A DNA stretch of 11,881 nt from Christensenella sp. (GCA_019420085.1 JAHZHV010000171.1:3440-15320), one strand, 5' to 3'. Shown: positions 1 to 6,603, numbered from the stretch's first letter. Notes: a model not told the origin generated them from the sequence alone. Numbers and translations are program-made.

Positions 1-293
1 GGTGCTTCTCCGATACGCCTGCTCAGGGCGCTGTATCCGCGATTGAGTCGGCAGGTTTGCTGGATGAGATCGTCGTAACGGGTATTGATGGTTCCGTTGT
101 TGCCAAAGAGTTGATCAGAGACGGCAAGCAGTATGGTTCTGCTGCACAGTTCCCTGTACAGCTTGGATACGAAGGTGTTATGACCGCATACGATCTGCTG
201 GTTGGCATCGAGCCTGAAGAGCAAACGCGTTATATCGACGTTGCGTGGATCGATGCGGATAACGTTGCGGAATACATCGACGAAGAAGAATAA
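1..293 (+). CDS. Sugar-type ABC transporter substrate-binding protein, C-terminal fragment
   Basis: This is the last 96 codons of a gene that enters from the left edge, read from base 3 to the TAA at 291-293. The fragment fits the C-terminal lobe of a type 1 periplasmic binding protein (Peripla_BP_4, ribose/xylose/galactose class). It has a helix ending in SAIESAGL, then the strand and ligand-loop pattern IVVTGIDGS, then a strand with AAQFPVQLGYEG that matches the family's 'AQ.P..MG' segment, and a closing hinge strand before an acidic tail ending DEEE. In a Gram-positive cell such a protein would be a lipoprotein on the outer face of the membrane, handing a sugar or related solute to an ABC permease. 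The lipobox, permease and ATPase would lie upstream, outside the window. The substrate cannot be named from this fragment. Two terminator-like hairpins follow, so it is the last gene of its transcript. Confidence 0.8.
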   Translation, partial: CFSDTPAQGAVSAIESAGLLDEIVVTGIDGSVVAKELIRDGKQYGSAAQFPVQLGYEGVMTAYDLLVGIEPEEQTRYIDVAWIDADNVAEYIDEEE

Positions 294-301
294 CGCATCA
301 T

Positions 302-327
302 AAGCTGTAAGCAACAGCTTGATTTTT
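302..327 (+). terminator. Weak hairpin with T run after the binding-protein gene
   Basis: A 7-bp perfect stem, AAGCTGT at 302-308 and ACAGCTT at 314-320, closes a 5-base loop and is followed by GA and five T residues (323-327). It begins 9 bases after the stop codon. The stem is short and A/T-rich, so it is probably an inefficient first terminator backed by the stronger one at 369-396. The right arm with flanking bases, AACAGCTTG (313-321), recurs at 355-363, so the left arm could alternatively pair with the later copy. Confidence 0.45.
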
Positions 328-368
328 GCGTGTTAACAACTTGTACAAACGAATAACAGCTTGGCATC

Positions 369-396
369 AAGCCGCATCCGCATGATGCGGCTTTTT
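369..396 (+). terminator. Rho-independent terminator
   Basis: A perfect 10-bp stem, AAGCCGCATC at 369-378 with GATGCGGCTT at 384-393, encloses the loop CGCAT. The T run covers 392-396. It lies between the binding-protein gene and the next promoter (432-460), so it separates the two transcription units. Confidence 0.88.
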
Positions 397-431
397 GTTA
401 CTTCATAATTCTGTCCGGCATGGAATTGTTT

Positions 432-460
432 TTGACAAGCAGCGTACAAACGTATACAAT
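432..460 (+). promoter_or_regulatory. Sigma-A type promoter for the iron alcohol dehydrogenase
   Basis: A perfect -35 hexamer TTGACA (432-437) is followed after exactly 17 bases by the -10 hexamer TACAAT (455-460), which has five of six consensus bases. Transcription should start near 467, giving a leader of about 50 bases before the ATG at 518. I see no convincing operator or riboswitch in that leader. Confidence 0.8.
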
Positions 461-517
461 GTTTTTGAAATGCAATGGGGTTTATCTGGATATTCTTAAA
501 TATGGAGGAATGAAGAG

Positions 518-1729
518 ATGTTCGATTTCAATTTTGTAAGTCCCACTCGTCTCGTTGTAGGAAAAGACACGCATCTTCAAACAGGCGCATTGATTGCCGG
601 ATACGGCGGCACAAAGGTGTTGGTGCATCATGACAGCGGCTATGTCAAGACAAGCGGCCTTGTGGATACGATTATTGAGAATATTCATGCGGCCGGTCTT
701 GAAACGGTGGAACTTGGCGGCGTTGTGCCCAATCCGCGGCTGGATCTTGTGTATGAGGGCATTGATCTTTGCCGCAAGGAAGGCGTCGACTTTATTCTGG
801 CTATTGGCGGGGGCAGTACAATCGATTCGGCCAAAGCCATCGCCATTGGCGTAAAATATGATGGCGATGTCTGGGATATGTTTATCGAAGATGACGGGAT
901 TGTACGTGCGGTGGAAACGCAGCCGTGCATGCCGCTTGGCGTCGTGCTTACCATTGCTGCGACAGGAAGCGAAGCCTCCAACAGCTGTGTTATCACGAAA
1001 GAGGACGAAAATCTGAAACGTTTTTGTGATAATGATCTGCATCGCCCCGTATTTGCAATCGAAAATCCGGAGCTTACGATGTCTCTTCCGGCTTTTCAGA
1101 CAGCCTGCGGCGTAGTGGACATTATGTCGCATTCTTTTGAACGGTATTTTGTACGTGAAAAGGGCGGAAATGAATTGACGGATCGGCTGTGTGAGGCAAT
1201 TTTCCATACCTGCATGACATGCGGCCGTATTTTAATGGAAAATCCGCGTGATTATGATGCCCGTGCCAACATTATGGTTGCTTCTACGCTGTCACATAAT
1301 GGCCTGACCGGCATGGGGCGCGTGGGTGACTGGTCATCGCACATGATCGAGCATGAATTGTCGGGCGAATTTGATGTAACGCATGGCGCAGGATTGGCCG
1401 TGATTACGCCTGCATGGATGAAATATGTATATCGCGAGAACCCGGAGATTTTCCTGAAATGGGCGACGCGTGTCATGGGTGTTGCGTATGACTTTGAAAA
1501 TCCGGAACGTACGATTTTGCAGGCAATTGCCCAGCTTGAGGCATTCTTTGTATCGCTGGGCCTGCCGGTGCGTCTTTCGCAAATGCCGGATGTCGGTATG
1601 ATCGATGAGGAGACGATGTGGCGCATGGCGCGGCGTGTGCGTATTGCCAACGCCGAGGATGGAAGCATCGGCGGCATCAAACATCTGAAAGCGCAGGATA
1701 TTGTCCAGATCTTTAAACTTGCCCTGTAA
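518..1729 (+). CDS. Iron-containing (YqhD/BdhA-like) alcohol dehydrogenase
   Basis: The 403-residue product is a full-length group III Fe-ADH, which reduces an aldehyde to an alcohol (or the reverse) with NAD(P)H in the cytoplasm. The N-terminal Rossmann-like half carries the nucleotide-binding loop GGGS at residues 97-100, within FILAIGGGSTIDSAKA. In the C-terminal metal domain D201, H205, H275 and H289 match the four iron ligands of the family: the 4-residue and 14-residue spacings equal those of FucO and YqhD. H279 sits where the second conserved histidine is expected. The whole-chain pattern (start FDFNFVSPTRLVVG, MSLP before the ligand aspartate) is closest to the butanol dehydrogenase/YqhD branch, usually NADPH-linked, but substrate and cofactor cannot be fixed from sequence. 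The ATG at 518 has GGAGG at 504-508. The gene has its own promoter and is followed by a hairpin at 1746-1773. Its role in disposing of fermentation reductant is inference. Confidence 0.93.
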   Translation: MFDFNFVSPTRLVVGKDTHLQTGALIAGYGGTKVLVHHDSGYVKTSGLVDTIIENIHAAGLETVELGGVVPNPRLDLVYEGIDLCRKEGVDFILAIGGGSTIDSAKAIAIGVKYDGDVWDMFIEDDGIVRAVETQPCMPLGVVLTIAATGSEASNSCVITKEDENLKRFCDNDLHRPVFAIENPELTMSLPAFQTACGVVDIMSHSFERYFVREKGGNELTDRLCEAIFHTCMTCGRILMENPRDYDARANIMVASTLSHNGLTGMGRVGDWSSHMIEHELSGEFDVTHGAGLAVITPAWMKYVYRENPEIFLKWATRVMGVAYDFENPERTILQAIAQLEAFFVSLGLPVRLSQMPDVGMIDEETMWRMARRVRIANAEDGSIGGIKHLKAQDIVQIFKLAL

Positions 1730-1745
1730 GGGTAAGCGTATGAAC

Positions 1746-1773
1746 AAAGGCGGGGGTGCAGATCCCCGCTTTT
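1746..1773 (+). terminator. Hairpin after the alcohol dehydrogenase gene (terminator or attenuator)
   Basis: The core stem GCGGGG (1750-1755) pairs with CCCCGC (1764-1769) around an 8-base loop. It extends outward by one G-T and three A-T pairs to 1746 and 1773. The T tract after the core is only four bases (1770-1773) before a G. I found no credible promoter between this hairpin and the TTG start at 1807. It may therefore be a leaky terminator that lowers expression of the downstream redox gene rather than a full stop. Confidence 0.6.
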
Positions 1774-1806
1774 GTTCCGTCCCTATAAAAACGGAGGTAT
1801 GTTGTT

Positions 1807-2289
1807 TTGCAGCAGGAAATGGAAAGAGCGGATCGGGCGGAAGCATTCTTTCGAAGCGGATGCAGCTGTGCGCAGTCGGTATTGGGTGCGTACTGCGACC
1901 TTGCCGGGATGGATTTGAAAACCGCGATGCGAATTGCAGCGCCGTTCGGCGCCGGTGTGGGGCGAATGCGTGAAATCTGCGGTGCAGTCAGCGGCATGTG
2001 CATGGTGCTTGGCCTTTTATATGGTCCGGATGATCCGACGGATGCTGCGCAAAAGGGCGCACATTATGCGCTGATTCAACAGGCGGCAGAACGGTTTGCA
2101 CAAAAAAACGGTGCGATTGTCTGCAGGACGCTTTTGGGATTGGACAAGGGGAAAGACAGTCCTACGCCGCAGAAGCGTGATGCTGCGTATTATCAAAAAA
2201 GGCCGTGTGTGCAATATGTCAGGGATGCGGCACAGATTCTTGCGGACATGATAGCCGAGCAGACACAGATGCAGTCGCGCAAAGTTTGA
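1807..2289 (+). CDS. C_GCAxxG_C_C family putative redox-active protein
   Basis: The product is 160 residues from a TTG start. It fits the small cysteine-rich family named for its CGAxxG motif (Pfam C_GCAxxG_C_C), whose biochemical role is not established. Seen here: C19 and C21 in SGCSCAQSVL, an APFGAGVGR loop at 45-53, the hallmark CGAVSG at 58-63, C64 or C65 region GMCMVLGL, C106 in VCRTLLG, and C134 in RPCVQYV near the C-terminal helix. The chain looks like a helical cytoplasmic protein with no signal peptide or membrane segment. The TTG at 1807 is chosen because GGAGG (1793-1797) sits 9 bases upstream. The ATG at 1819 (residue 5) is an alternative with poorer spacing. Its neighbours are an iron alcohol dehydrogenase and a ferredoxin-linked oxidoreductase, which suits a redox role, but the partner is unknown. 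The iorA promoter starts inside its last codons. Confidence 0.85.
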   Translation: MQQEMERADRAEAFFRSGCSCAQSVLGAYCDLAGMDLKTAMRIAAPFGAGVGRMREICGAVSGMCMVLGLLYGPDDPTDAAQKGAHYALIQQAAERFAQKNGAIVCRTLLGLDKGKDSPTPQKRDAAYYQKRPCVQYVRDAAQILADMIAEQTQMQSRKV

Positions 2290-2314
2290 CAGCATATGAC
2301 GCCGATTATATAAT
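2286..2314 (+). promoter_or_regulatory. Perfect-consensus sigma-A promoter for iorAB
   Basis: TTGACA (2286-2291) and TATAAT (2309-2314) are both exact consensus hexamers and are separated by exactly 17 bases. The -35 element overlaps the TGA stop (2287-2289) of the upstream redox gene. Transcription is expected to begin near 2321, about 50 bases before the preferred iorA start at 2370. The sequence predicts strong constitutive transcription unless an unseen regulator intervenes. I saw no clear operator palindrome over it. Confidence 0.85.
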
Positions 2315-2349
2315 AAAGCTTATGACATGTATCCTTGGGGAACCGATAA

Positions 2350-2355
2350 GGGAGG
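2350..2355 (+). promoter_or_regulatory. Distant ribosome binding site for iorA
   Basis: GGGAGG is the only strong Shine-Dalgarno match in the iorA leader. It lies 14 bases before the ATG at 2370, longer than the usual 5-10. A weaker GCAGG at 2378-2382 lies 5 bases before an in-frame ATG at 2388. An in-frame ATG at 2322 would sit at or next to the predicted transcription start. The true start therefore needs evidence; homology favours 2370. Confidence 0.5.
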
Positions 2356-2369
2356 TTGACTGTTGTAAT

Positions 2370-4103
2370 ATGGAAGAGCAGGTTTTAATGCTGGGCAATC
2401 AGGCAATTGCTCGCGGCGCTTATGAGGCGGGCGCGCGTTTTGCCGTGGCATATCCGGGTACACCCAGTACGGAGATTACCCAGGAGGCCGCGAAATATGA
2501 AGGAATTCGCGCTCAGTGGGCGCCCAATGAGAAAGTTGCATTGGAAACGGCAATCGGTGCAAGCCTTGGCGGTGCACGCACCATTTGCTGCTTTAAGCAC
2601 GTTGGTATGAATGTGGCGGCCGATCCGCTTTTTACCGCTTCGTATATGGGTGTCAATGCGGGTCTTGTCATCGTTGTCGCGGATGATCCCGGCATGCACT
2701 CTTCACAAAACGAACAGGATTCCCGTTACTATGCACGCAGTGCACATCTGCCGATGCTGGAACCTTCCGACTGTCAGGAAGCATTGGATTTTGTGAAGCT
2801 TGCCTTTGAAATGAGCGAAAAATATGACACGCCTGTGGTGATCCGCACAACGACGCGTATGGCGCATTCCCGTGGGATCGTGCAGCTGTCGCCGCGGCAG
2901 GAAGTGCCGGTGCGCGAAGTTGTACGCAATATGAGAAAGAACGTCATGCTTCCGGTGAATGCACGCATGCGTCATGTTGTTGTCGAAGAGCGTGAAAACA
3001 CGATGGCGGACGATGCCAATGATATCAGCATTAACCGTATCGAATGGACGGAAGATCGTTCCGTTGGCGTAATTGCATCCGGAACGGCCTATCAGTATGT
3101 CAAAGAAGCGGCACCGCAGCTGCCGGTTCTGAAGCTGGGTATGGTCAATCCCCTTGGGATGGAGCTGATTCAAAGCTTTGCCGACGGTGTGCAGCGTCTT
3201 GTTGTAGCCGAAGAGCTGGAACCGATCTTTGAGGAACAGATTCGCGCCGCAGGAATTGAATGTGAGGGCAAGAGCCTGTTTTCCCGTCAGGGTGAGTTCT
3301 CCACACCGATTGTACAGGCTGCATTGAATGAAACGGTTGAACCGGCTGAACCTGTAGCGGATCTGCCCGCGCGGCCGCCCGTGATGTGCCCGGGATGCCC
3401 GCATCGGGCGACCTTCCAGGTCTTATCCAAACTGGATGTCTTTGTATCCGGTGATATCGGATGCTACACCCTTGGCGCGCTGCCGCCGGCATCCGCCATG
3501 CACTGCAGCGTCTGCATGGGATCCAGTATTCCGGTTGCAAGCGGTATGGAAAAGGCAAATTCGCAGCTGAGCAAAAACACCGTTGCGGTAATCGGTGATT
3601 CAACATTCTTCCACTCCGGCATGACCGGACTGGTTGATATGGTTTATAATCAGTCGCATGGAACGGTTCTGATCCTGGATAACGGCACGACCGGCATGAC
3701 AGGACATCAGGATCATCCCGGAACGGGACGCACATTGCAGGGCGAGTATTCCCCCAAGGTTGACTTTGAGGCATTTGCCCGCGCAGTTGGTGTGGAGCAT
3801 GTGTATACGGTTGATCCGTTTGACATGCCGGAACTTGAAAAGACGATTCGCCGCGAGTTGGAGCGAGACGCCGTTTCTGTCATTATTTGCCGTAGACCCT
3901 GCGCGCTGCTTCCCGGCATGCGCAAAGCACCGCTTCGCATTGATGCGCAAACGTGCAAAAAATGTGGCCGCTGCCTGAAACTGGGATGTCCCGCACTGGA
4001 GAATCACGACGGACAGCCTGTAATCAATGCGACGCTTTGCACAGGGTGCGGCCTTTGCATGCGGGAATGTCCTTTTGGTGCAATCGTTGAGGCGGAGGTG
4101 TAA
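2370..4103 (+). CDS. iorA: Indolepyruvate:ferredoxin oxidoreductase, alpha subunit
   Basis: The 577-residue product is the large subunit of the enzyme that oxidatively decarboxylates indolepyruvate and other aryl 2-keto acids to aryl-acyl-CoA, reducing ferredoxin. The N-terminal pyrimidine-binding half has YPGTPSTE (28-35) and the NEKVALETAIGAS segment that carries the thiamine-activating glutamate in this superfamily. It also has the very characteristic VVADDPGMHSSQNEQDSRYYA stretch, cut here by one residue at its start. The TPP half has CPGCPHRA from C340, GDIGCYTLGALPP from 361, and GDS at 409-411, the usual Mg-TPP motif. The C-terminal ferredoxin domain carries two [4Fe-4S] motifs: C529, C532, C535, C540 (CX2CX2CX4CP) and C557, C560, C563, C567 (CX2CX2CX3CP). 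Length is normal for IorA. It is cytoplasmic and expected to be oxygen-sensitive. iorB follows after 5 bases. Start choice is discussed at the ribosome site. Confidence 0.95.
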   Translation: MEEQVLMLGNQAIARGAYEAGARFAVAYPGTPSTEITQEAAKYEGIRAQWAPNEKVALETAIGASLGGARTICCFKHVGMNVAADPLFTASYMGVNAGLVIVVADDPGMHSSQNEQDSRYYARSAHLPMLEPSDCQEALDFVKLAFEMSEKYDTPVVIRTTTRMAHSRGIVQLSPRQEVPVREVVRNMRKNVMLPVNARMRHVVVEERENTMADDANDISINRIEWTEDRSVGVIASGTAYQYVKEAAPQLPVLKLGMVNPLGMELIQSFADGVQRLVVAEELEPIFEEQIRAAGIECEGKSLFSRQGEFSTPIVQAALNETVEPAEPVADLPARPPVMCPGCPHRATFQVLSKLDVFVSGDIGCYTLGALPPASAMHCSVCMGSSIPVASGMEKANSQLSKNTVAVIGDSTFFHSGMTGLVDMVYNQSHGTVLILDNGTTGMTGHQDHPGTGRTLQGEYSPKVDFEAFARAVGVEHVYTVDPFDMPELEKTIRRELERDAVSVIICRRPCALLPGMRKAPLRIDAQTCKKCGRCLKLGCPALENHDGQPVINATLCTGCGLCMRECPFGAIVEAEV

Positions 4104-4108
4104 GGGTC

Positions 4109-4714
4109 ATGCAGACAAATCTTGATTTGATGATCGTTGGCGTCGGTGGACAGGGAACGCTGCTGGCCAGTAAAATTATGGGCAATCTTGCCATGCGTGC
4201 CGGATTGGATGTAAAACTTTCGGAAGTACATGGCATGGCACAGCGCGGCGGAAGCGTGGAAACGCATGTACGCATTGCCGAGCATGTTGCGGCGCCGCTT
4301 GTAGCGCCGGGTACGGCAGACTATGTGTTGTCGTTTGAGCCGCTGGAGGCGGTTCGTTGGAGTCATTATGTCAAACGCGGGGGTATGCTTCTGACAAGCA
4401 GCAGCCGCATTTGGCCGATGCCGGTTGTATCGGGCAGCATGCCTTATCCGGAAGATCTGGATGCGCGTCTTGCGGCGCATGACGTCAAATATCTTGCTGT
4501 AGATGCAGAGGGCCTTGCCAGACAGGCAGGCAGTGCCCGTGCGGCGAACGTCGTTCTCCTCGGCCTTTTGGCAAGCAAGCTTTCCTTTTCGCAGGATATG
4601 TGGCTTGCTTCCATTGCCGAATGCGTGCCCGCAAAGACGCTGGAGACAAACCGCGCTGCTTTCCTGCTTGGATATGCGGCAGGGTCTGACGATGCATGCA
4701 GGCAGAAAATATAA
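4109..4714 (+). CDS. iorB: Indolepyruvate:ferredoxin oxidoreductase, beta subunit
   Basis: The 201-residue product is the small (gamma-type, POR_N-like) subunit that pairs with IorA. Key features are GVGGQG at 11-16, the family's glycine-rich N-terminal loop, then VKLSEVHGMAQRGGSVETHV at 35-54, a signature of keto-acid oxidoreductase gamma domains with the invariant glutamate, histidine and RGG. The remainder is an alpha/beta domain ending in a helical tail. It has no iron-sulfur motif, as expected. The ATG at 4109 lies 5 bases after the iorA stop, with GGAGG (4094-4098) inside the end of iorA, so the two subunits are translationally linked in equal amounts. A strong terminator follows 9 bases after the stop, so the operon driven from 2286-2314 contains only these two genes. 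No aryl-CoA ligase, often found beside iorAB, is present here. Confidence 0.94.
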   Translation: MQTNLDLMIVGVGGQGTLLASKIMGNLAMRAGLDVKLSEVHGMAQRGGSVETHVRIAEHVAAPLVAPGTADYVLSFEPLEAVRWSHYVKRGGMLLTSSSRIWPMPVVSGSMPYPEDLDARLAAHDVKYLAVDAEGLARQAGSARAANVVLLGLLASKLSFSQDMWLASIAECVPAKTLETNRAAFLLGYAAGSDDACRQKI

Positions 4715-4723
4715 GATGATTTC

Positions 4724-4763
4724 AGGCGGCAGCCGTACAGTTTTGTGCGGCTGCCGCTTTCTT
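4724..4763 (+). terminator. Strong rho-independent terminator after iorB
   Basis: A 16-bp stem (4724-4739 with 4744-4759) encloses the tetraloop GTTT. Its core GCGGCAGCCG pairs perfectly with CGGCTGCCGC. Only two pairs are G-T. The tail is TTTCTT (4758-4763), a short interrupted T run compensated by the very stable stem. Confidence 0.85.
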
Positions 4764-4779
4764 GCCGGATGAAATGGTT

Positions 4780-4808
4780 TTGCAAGCGGCGTTTATTTGT
4801 ACTATAAT
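4780..4808 (+). promoter_or_regulatory. Sigma-A type promoter for alr
   Basis: TTGCAA (4780-4785, four of six consensus bases) and a perfect TATAAT (4803-4808) are 17 bases apart. The predicted start is near 4815, leaving a leader of about 57 bases before the alr ATG at 4872. It follows directly on the iorB terminator, so alr starts a new transcript. Confidence 0.8.
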
Positions 4809-4871
4809 GTTTGGCAGGTGAAAAGTGTAAGATGATGCATTTTAAGCCAATTCCGTCAGAGGTGAGCAGGA

Positions 4872-5978
4872 ATGCGCCAAACGTTTGCTTATATCAACCC
4901 CAAAAATGTAGGACGTAATTTGCAGCAGATTCGTGCGCTTATTGGTCCGGATAAGCATATCATGGCTGTTGTAAAAGCGGATGCATATGGACACGGCATG
5001 CTGCCTGTTACCAAGGCTCTGATTGATGCAGGCGCCGATGCGCTGGCTGTTGCAACCTGCGAAGAGGCATTTGAATTGCGCAGCAATAAAGTACGGCTGC
5101 CCATTTTGGTTCTGGGATCGGCCAATGAAAGCGATCTTGAGGACTTAATCGAAAATGATATCGCATTTACGGTCTGGTACTCCGGACAGTTGGAAGAGAT
5201 TCGCCGATGCAAGGCGGTCTGTCATAAACGCGCCCGTGTCCATTTAAAGATCGATACGGGAATGGCACGTCTGGGCGTGCGGGAAGATGCCGCTTTGACC
5301 GGATTGCTGGGCGTATTTCGGGATGCGCCGGAATTGTTCTTTGAAGGGGTATTTACCCATTTTGCAACCGCAGACGAGGAAGAAGAGGACGAGTATTTTC
5401 AAATGCAGGTTGCGCGCTTTGAACACGCGCTTTCCATTGTGCGTGCCATGGGATTTTCACCGGTCGTGCATGCGGGCAACAGCGCCGTGACACTGCATCG
5501 TCCGCAATATCATTACGACATGGTGCGCCCGGGTTATGCGCTTTACGGCTATGATCCCGGTCCGGGTGATGTTGGGTTTCTGCAGCCCGCAATGCGCTGG
5601 ACGACGCAGATTGTAAATTTAAAATGGATTGGGCCGGATGAGGGCGTCAGCTATGGTGTTACATACCGAACGGATCGGGACACATTGGTAGCAACGATCC
5701 CTGTCGGTTATGCGGACGGTTATCGCCGCGCGATCGGCAATACCGGTTATGTTCTGGTACATGGTAAACGCGCACCGGTGATTGGGCGTGTGTGTATGGA
5801 TCAGACAATGATTGATGTTACAGGCATTGCCAATGTGGCAATTCGCGATGAGGTAGTACTTCTTGGCGCGCAGGGCAAGGAACGCATCAGCGCCAACGAA
5901 ATGGCTGCCTGGCAGGAAACCATCGGTTATGAAGTCCTGTGCACGATTGGAAAACGCGTGCCCCGTATCTATGAATGA
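4872..5978 (+). CDS. alr: Alanine racemase
   Basis: The 368-residue product interconverts L- and D-alanine using pyridoxal phosphate, supplying D-alanine for peptidoglycan. The N-terminal TIM barrel begins with the PLP site VVKADAYGHG, so K35 is the lysine that holds the cofactor and acts as one catalytic base. R132 in the segment IDTGMARLG matches the conserved arginine near the active site. H200-AGNSA and the RPGYALYG strand are typical cofactor-pocket segments. The C-terminal beta domain supplies the other catalytic base, Y261, in EGVSYG, and has the usual RVCMDQ...D segment at 306-315. Length equals the family norm. The ATG at 4872 is supported by GAGGTG at 4859-4864. The final codons overlap the next gene by 8 bases. 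The position of the gene suggests a constitutive biosynthetic racemase rather than a catabolic one; this is inference. Confidence 0.95.
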   Translation: MRQTFAYINPKNVGRNLQQIRALIGPDKHIMAVVKADAYGHGMLPVTKALIDAGADALAVATCEEAFELRSNKVRLPILVLGSANESDLEDLIENDIAFTVWYSGQLEEIRRCKAVCHKRARVHLKIDTGMARLGVREDAALTGLLGVFRDAPELFFEGVFTHFATADEEEEDEYFQMQVARFEHALSIVRAMGFSPVVHAGNSAVTLHRPQYHYDMVRPGYALYGYDPGPGDVGFLQPAMRWTTQIVNLKWIGPDEGVSYGVTYRTDRDTLVATIPVGYADGYRRAIGNTGYVLVHGKRAPVIGRVCMDQTMIDVTGIANVAIRDEVVLLGAQGKERISANEMAAWQETIGYEVLCTIGKRVPRIYE

Positions 5979-6528
5979 TATGATGCATGAAAAACGGTGC
6001 CTGCGAAAAACGGTTTTCTGCGCAGATACACAGCATGATGCAGCAGCGCGTGCGCAGCAGGACCGGTATATTTGTGAAACACTGCAAAAAAAGATACCGC
6101 CAAAAAGTACGGTGCTTTGTTTTATGCCGCTTCGGGATGAAGTGAACATCCGTCCGCTGTATGAGGTCATTTGGCGGACGGGTGGACGCGTCATTTTGCC
6201 ATATTGTATCGATTCTGCGCATATGTTGTTGAAACCGTATGAACCGGATACGCCGCTTTGCAGGGATGCCATGCACGTCCCGGCGCCCTGCGGCGCGACC
6301 AATATCGCACCGCAGTCCATTGATGTGGCGCTGGTTCCGGCGGTTGCATTTACTGCACAGGGGGCGCGCCTTGGACGCGGAGGCGGCTTTTACGACAGAT
6401 TCCTGCCGCAGCTGCGGGATGACGCATTAAAAATCGGTGTGTGCTATTCATGGCGCCTGCAAACGTCTCTTCCGGAAGATATCCATGACTGGCGTGTGGA
6501 TTTTGTTGTATCCGGGCAGGCCGGTTAG
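5971..6528 (+). CDS. 5-formyltetrahydrofolate cyclo-ligase (MTHFS)
   Basis: The product (185 residues from 5971) converts 5-formyltetrahydrofolate and ATP to 5,10-methenyltetrahydrofolate, returning a dead-end folate to one-carbon metabolism. The diagnostic C-terminal block is present: VPAVAFTAQGARLGRGGG at 122-139 running into FYDRFL, the phosphate-binding loop of the family. It is followed by IGVCYSWRLQ, and DFVVS near the end. The basic N-terminal segment HEKRCLRK fits the ATP-binding start of the family. The first in-frame ATG, 5971, overlaps the alr stop by 8 bases. ATGs at 5980 and 5983 are equally possible. None has a good Shine-Dalgarno, so translation probably relies on coupling to alr termination. 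It ends in TAG at 6526-6528, just before the rsmD promoter. The cysteine content (C10, C17, C35, C50, C79, C97, C107, C158) is rather high. Confidence 0.9.
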   Translation: MNDMMHEKRCLRKTVFCADTQHDAAARAQQDRYICETLQKKIPPKSTVLCFMPLRDEVNIRPLYEVIWRTGGRVILPYCIDSAHMLLKPYEPDTPLCRDAMHVPAPCGATNIAPQSIDVALVPAVAFTAQGARLGRGGGFYDRFLPQLRDDALKIGVCYSWRLQTSLPEDIHDWRVDFVVSGQAG

Positions 6529-6535
6529 GATGCGC

Positions 6536-6564
6536 TTGTTCTGCCGGTTTGTTTATGGTATACT
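6536..6564 (+). promoter_or_regulatory. Extended -10 promoter for the rsmD-smc operon
   Basis: The -10 is TATACT (6559-6564), preceded by TG one base upstream (6556-6557), giving an extended -10. A weak -35, TTGTTC (6536-6541), is placed 17 bases away. The extended -10 explains how a poor -35 can work. Predicted transcription start is near 6571, 33 bases before the rsmD start. It is the only convincing promoter I find upstream of the long housekeeping run to smc. Confidence 0.7.
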
Positions 6565-6603
6565 TTTTGAGTTAGCAGTGTGCAGATAAAAAGGAGGCGT
6601 ACA

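Noticed and set aside
482..1207. A 241-codon minus-strand open frame opposite the alcohol dehydrogenase
   Set aside because: It is the mirror of a gene with intact iron-ligand motifs, with no domain and no promoter of its own.
1784..1789. TATAAA as a -10 element for the redox-protein gene
   Set aside because: No -35 match lies 16-18 bases upstream, and the transcript would begin at or inside the ribosome site.
4832..4918. A 28-codon upstream reading frame in the alr leader, overlapping the alr start
   Set aside because: Its ribosome site is weak and distant, the peptide has no repeated-codon pattern of an attenuator, and a good alr ribosome site lies within it.
6512..6550. CCGGGCAG and CTGCCGG as a terminator after the cyclo-ligase gene
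   Set aside because: The stem is bulged with a loop of about 21 bases and the T run is only three. The right arm also overlaps the spacer of the rsmD promoter.
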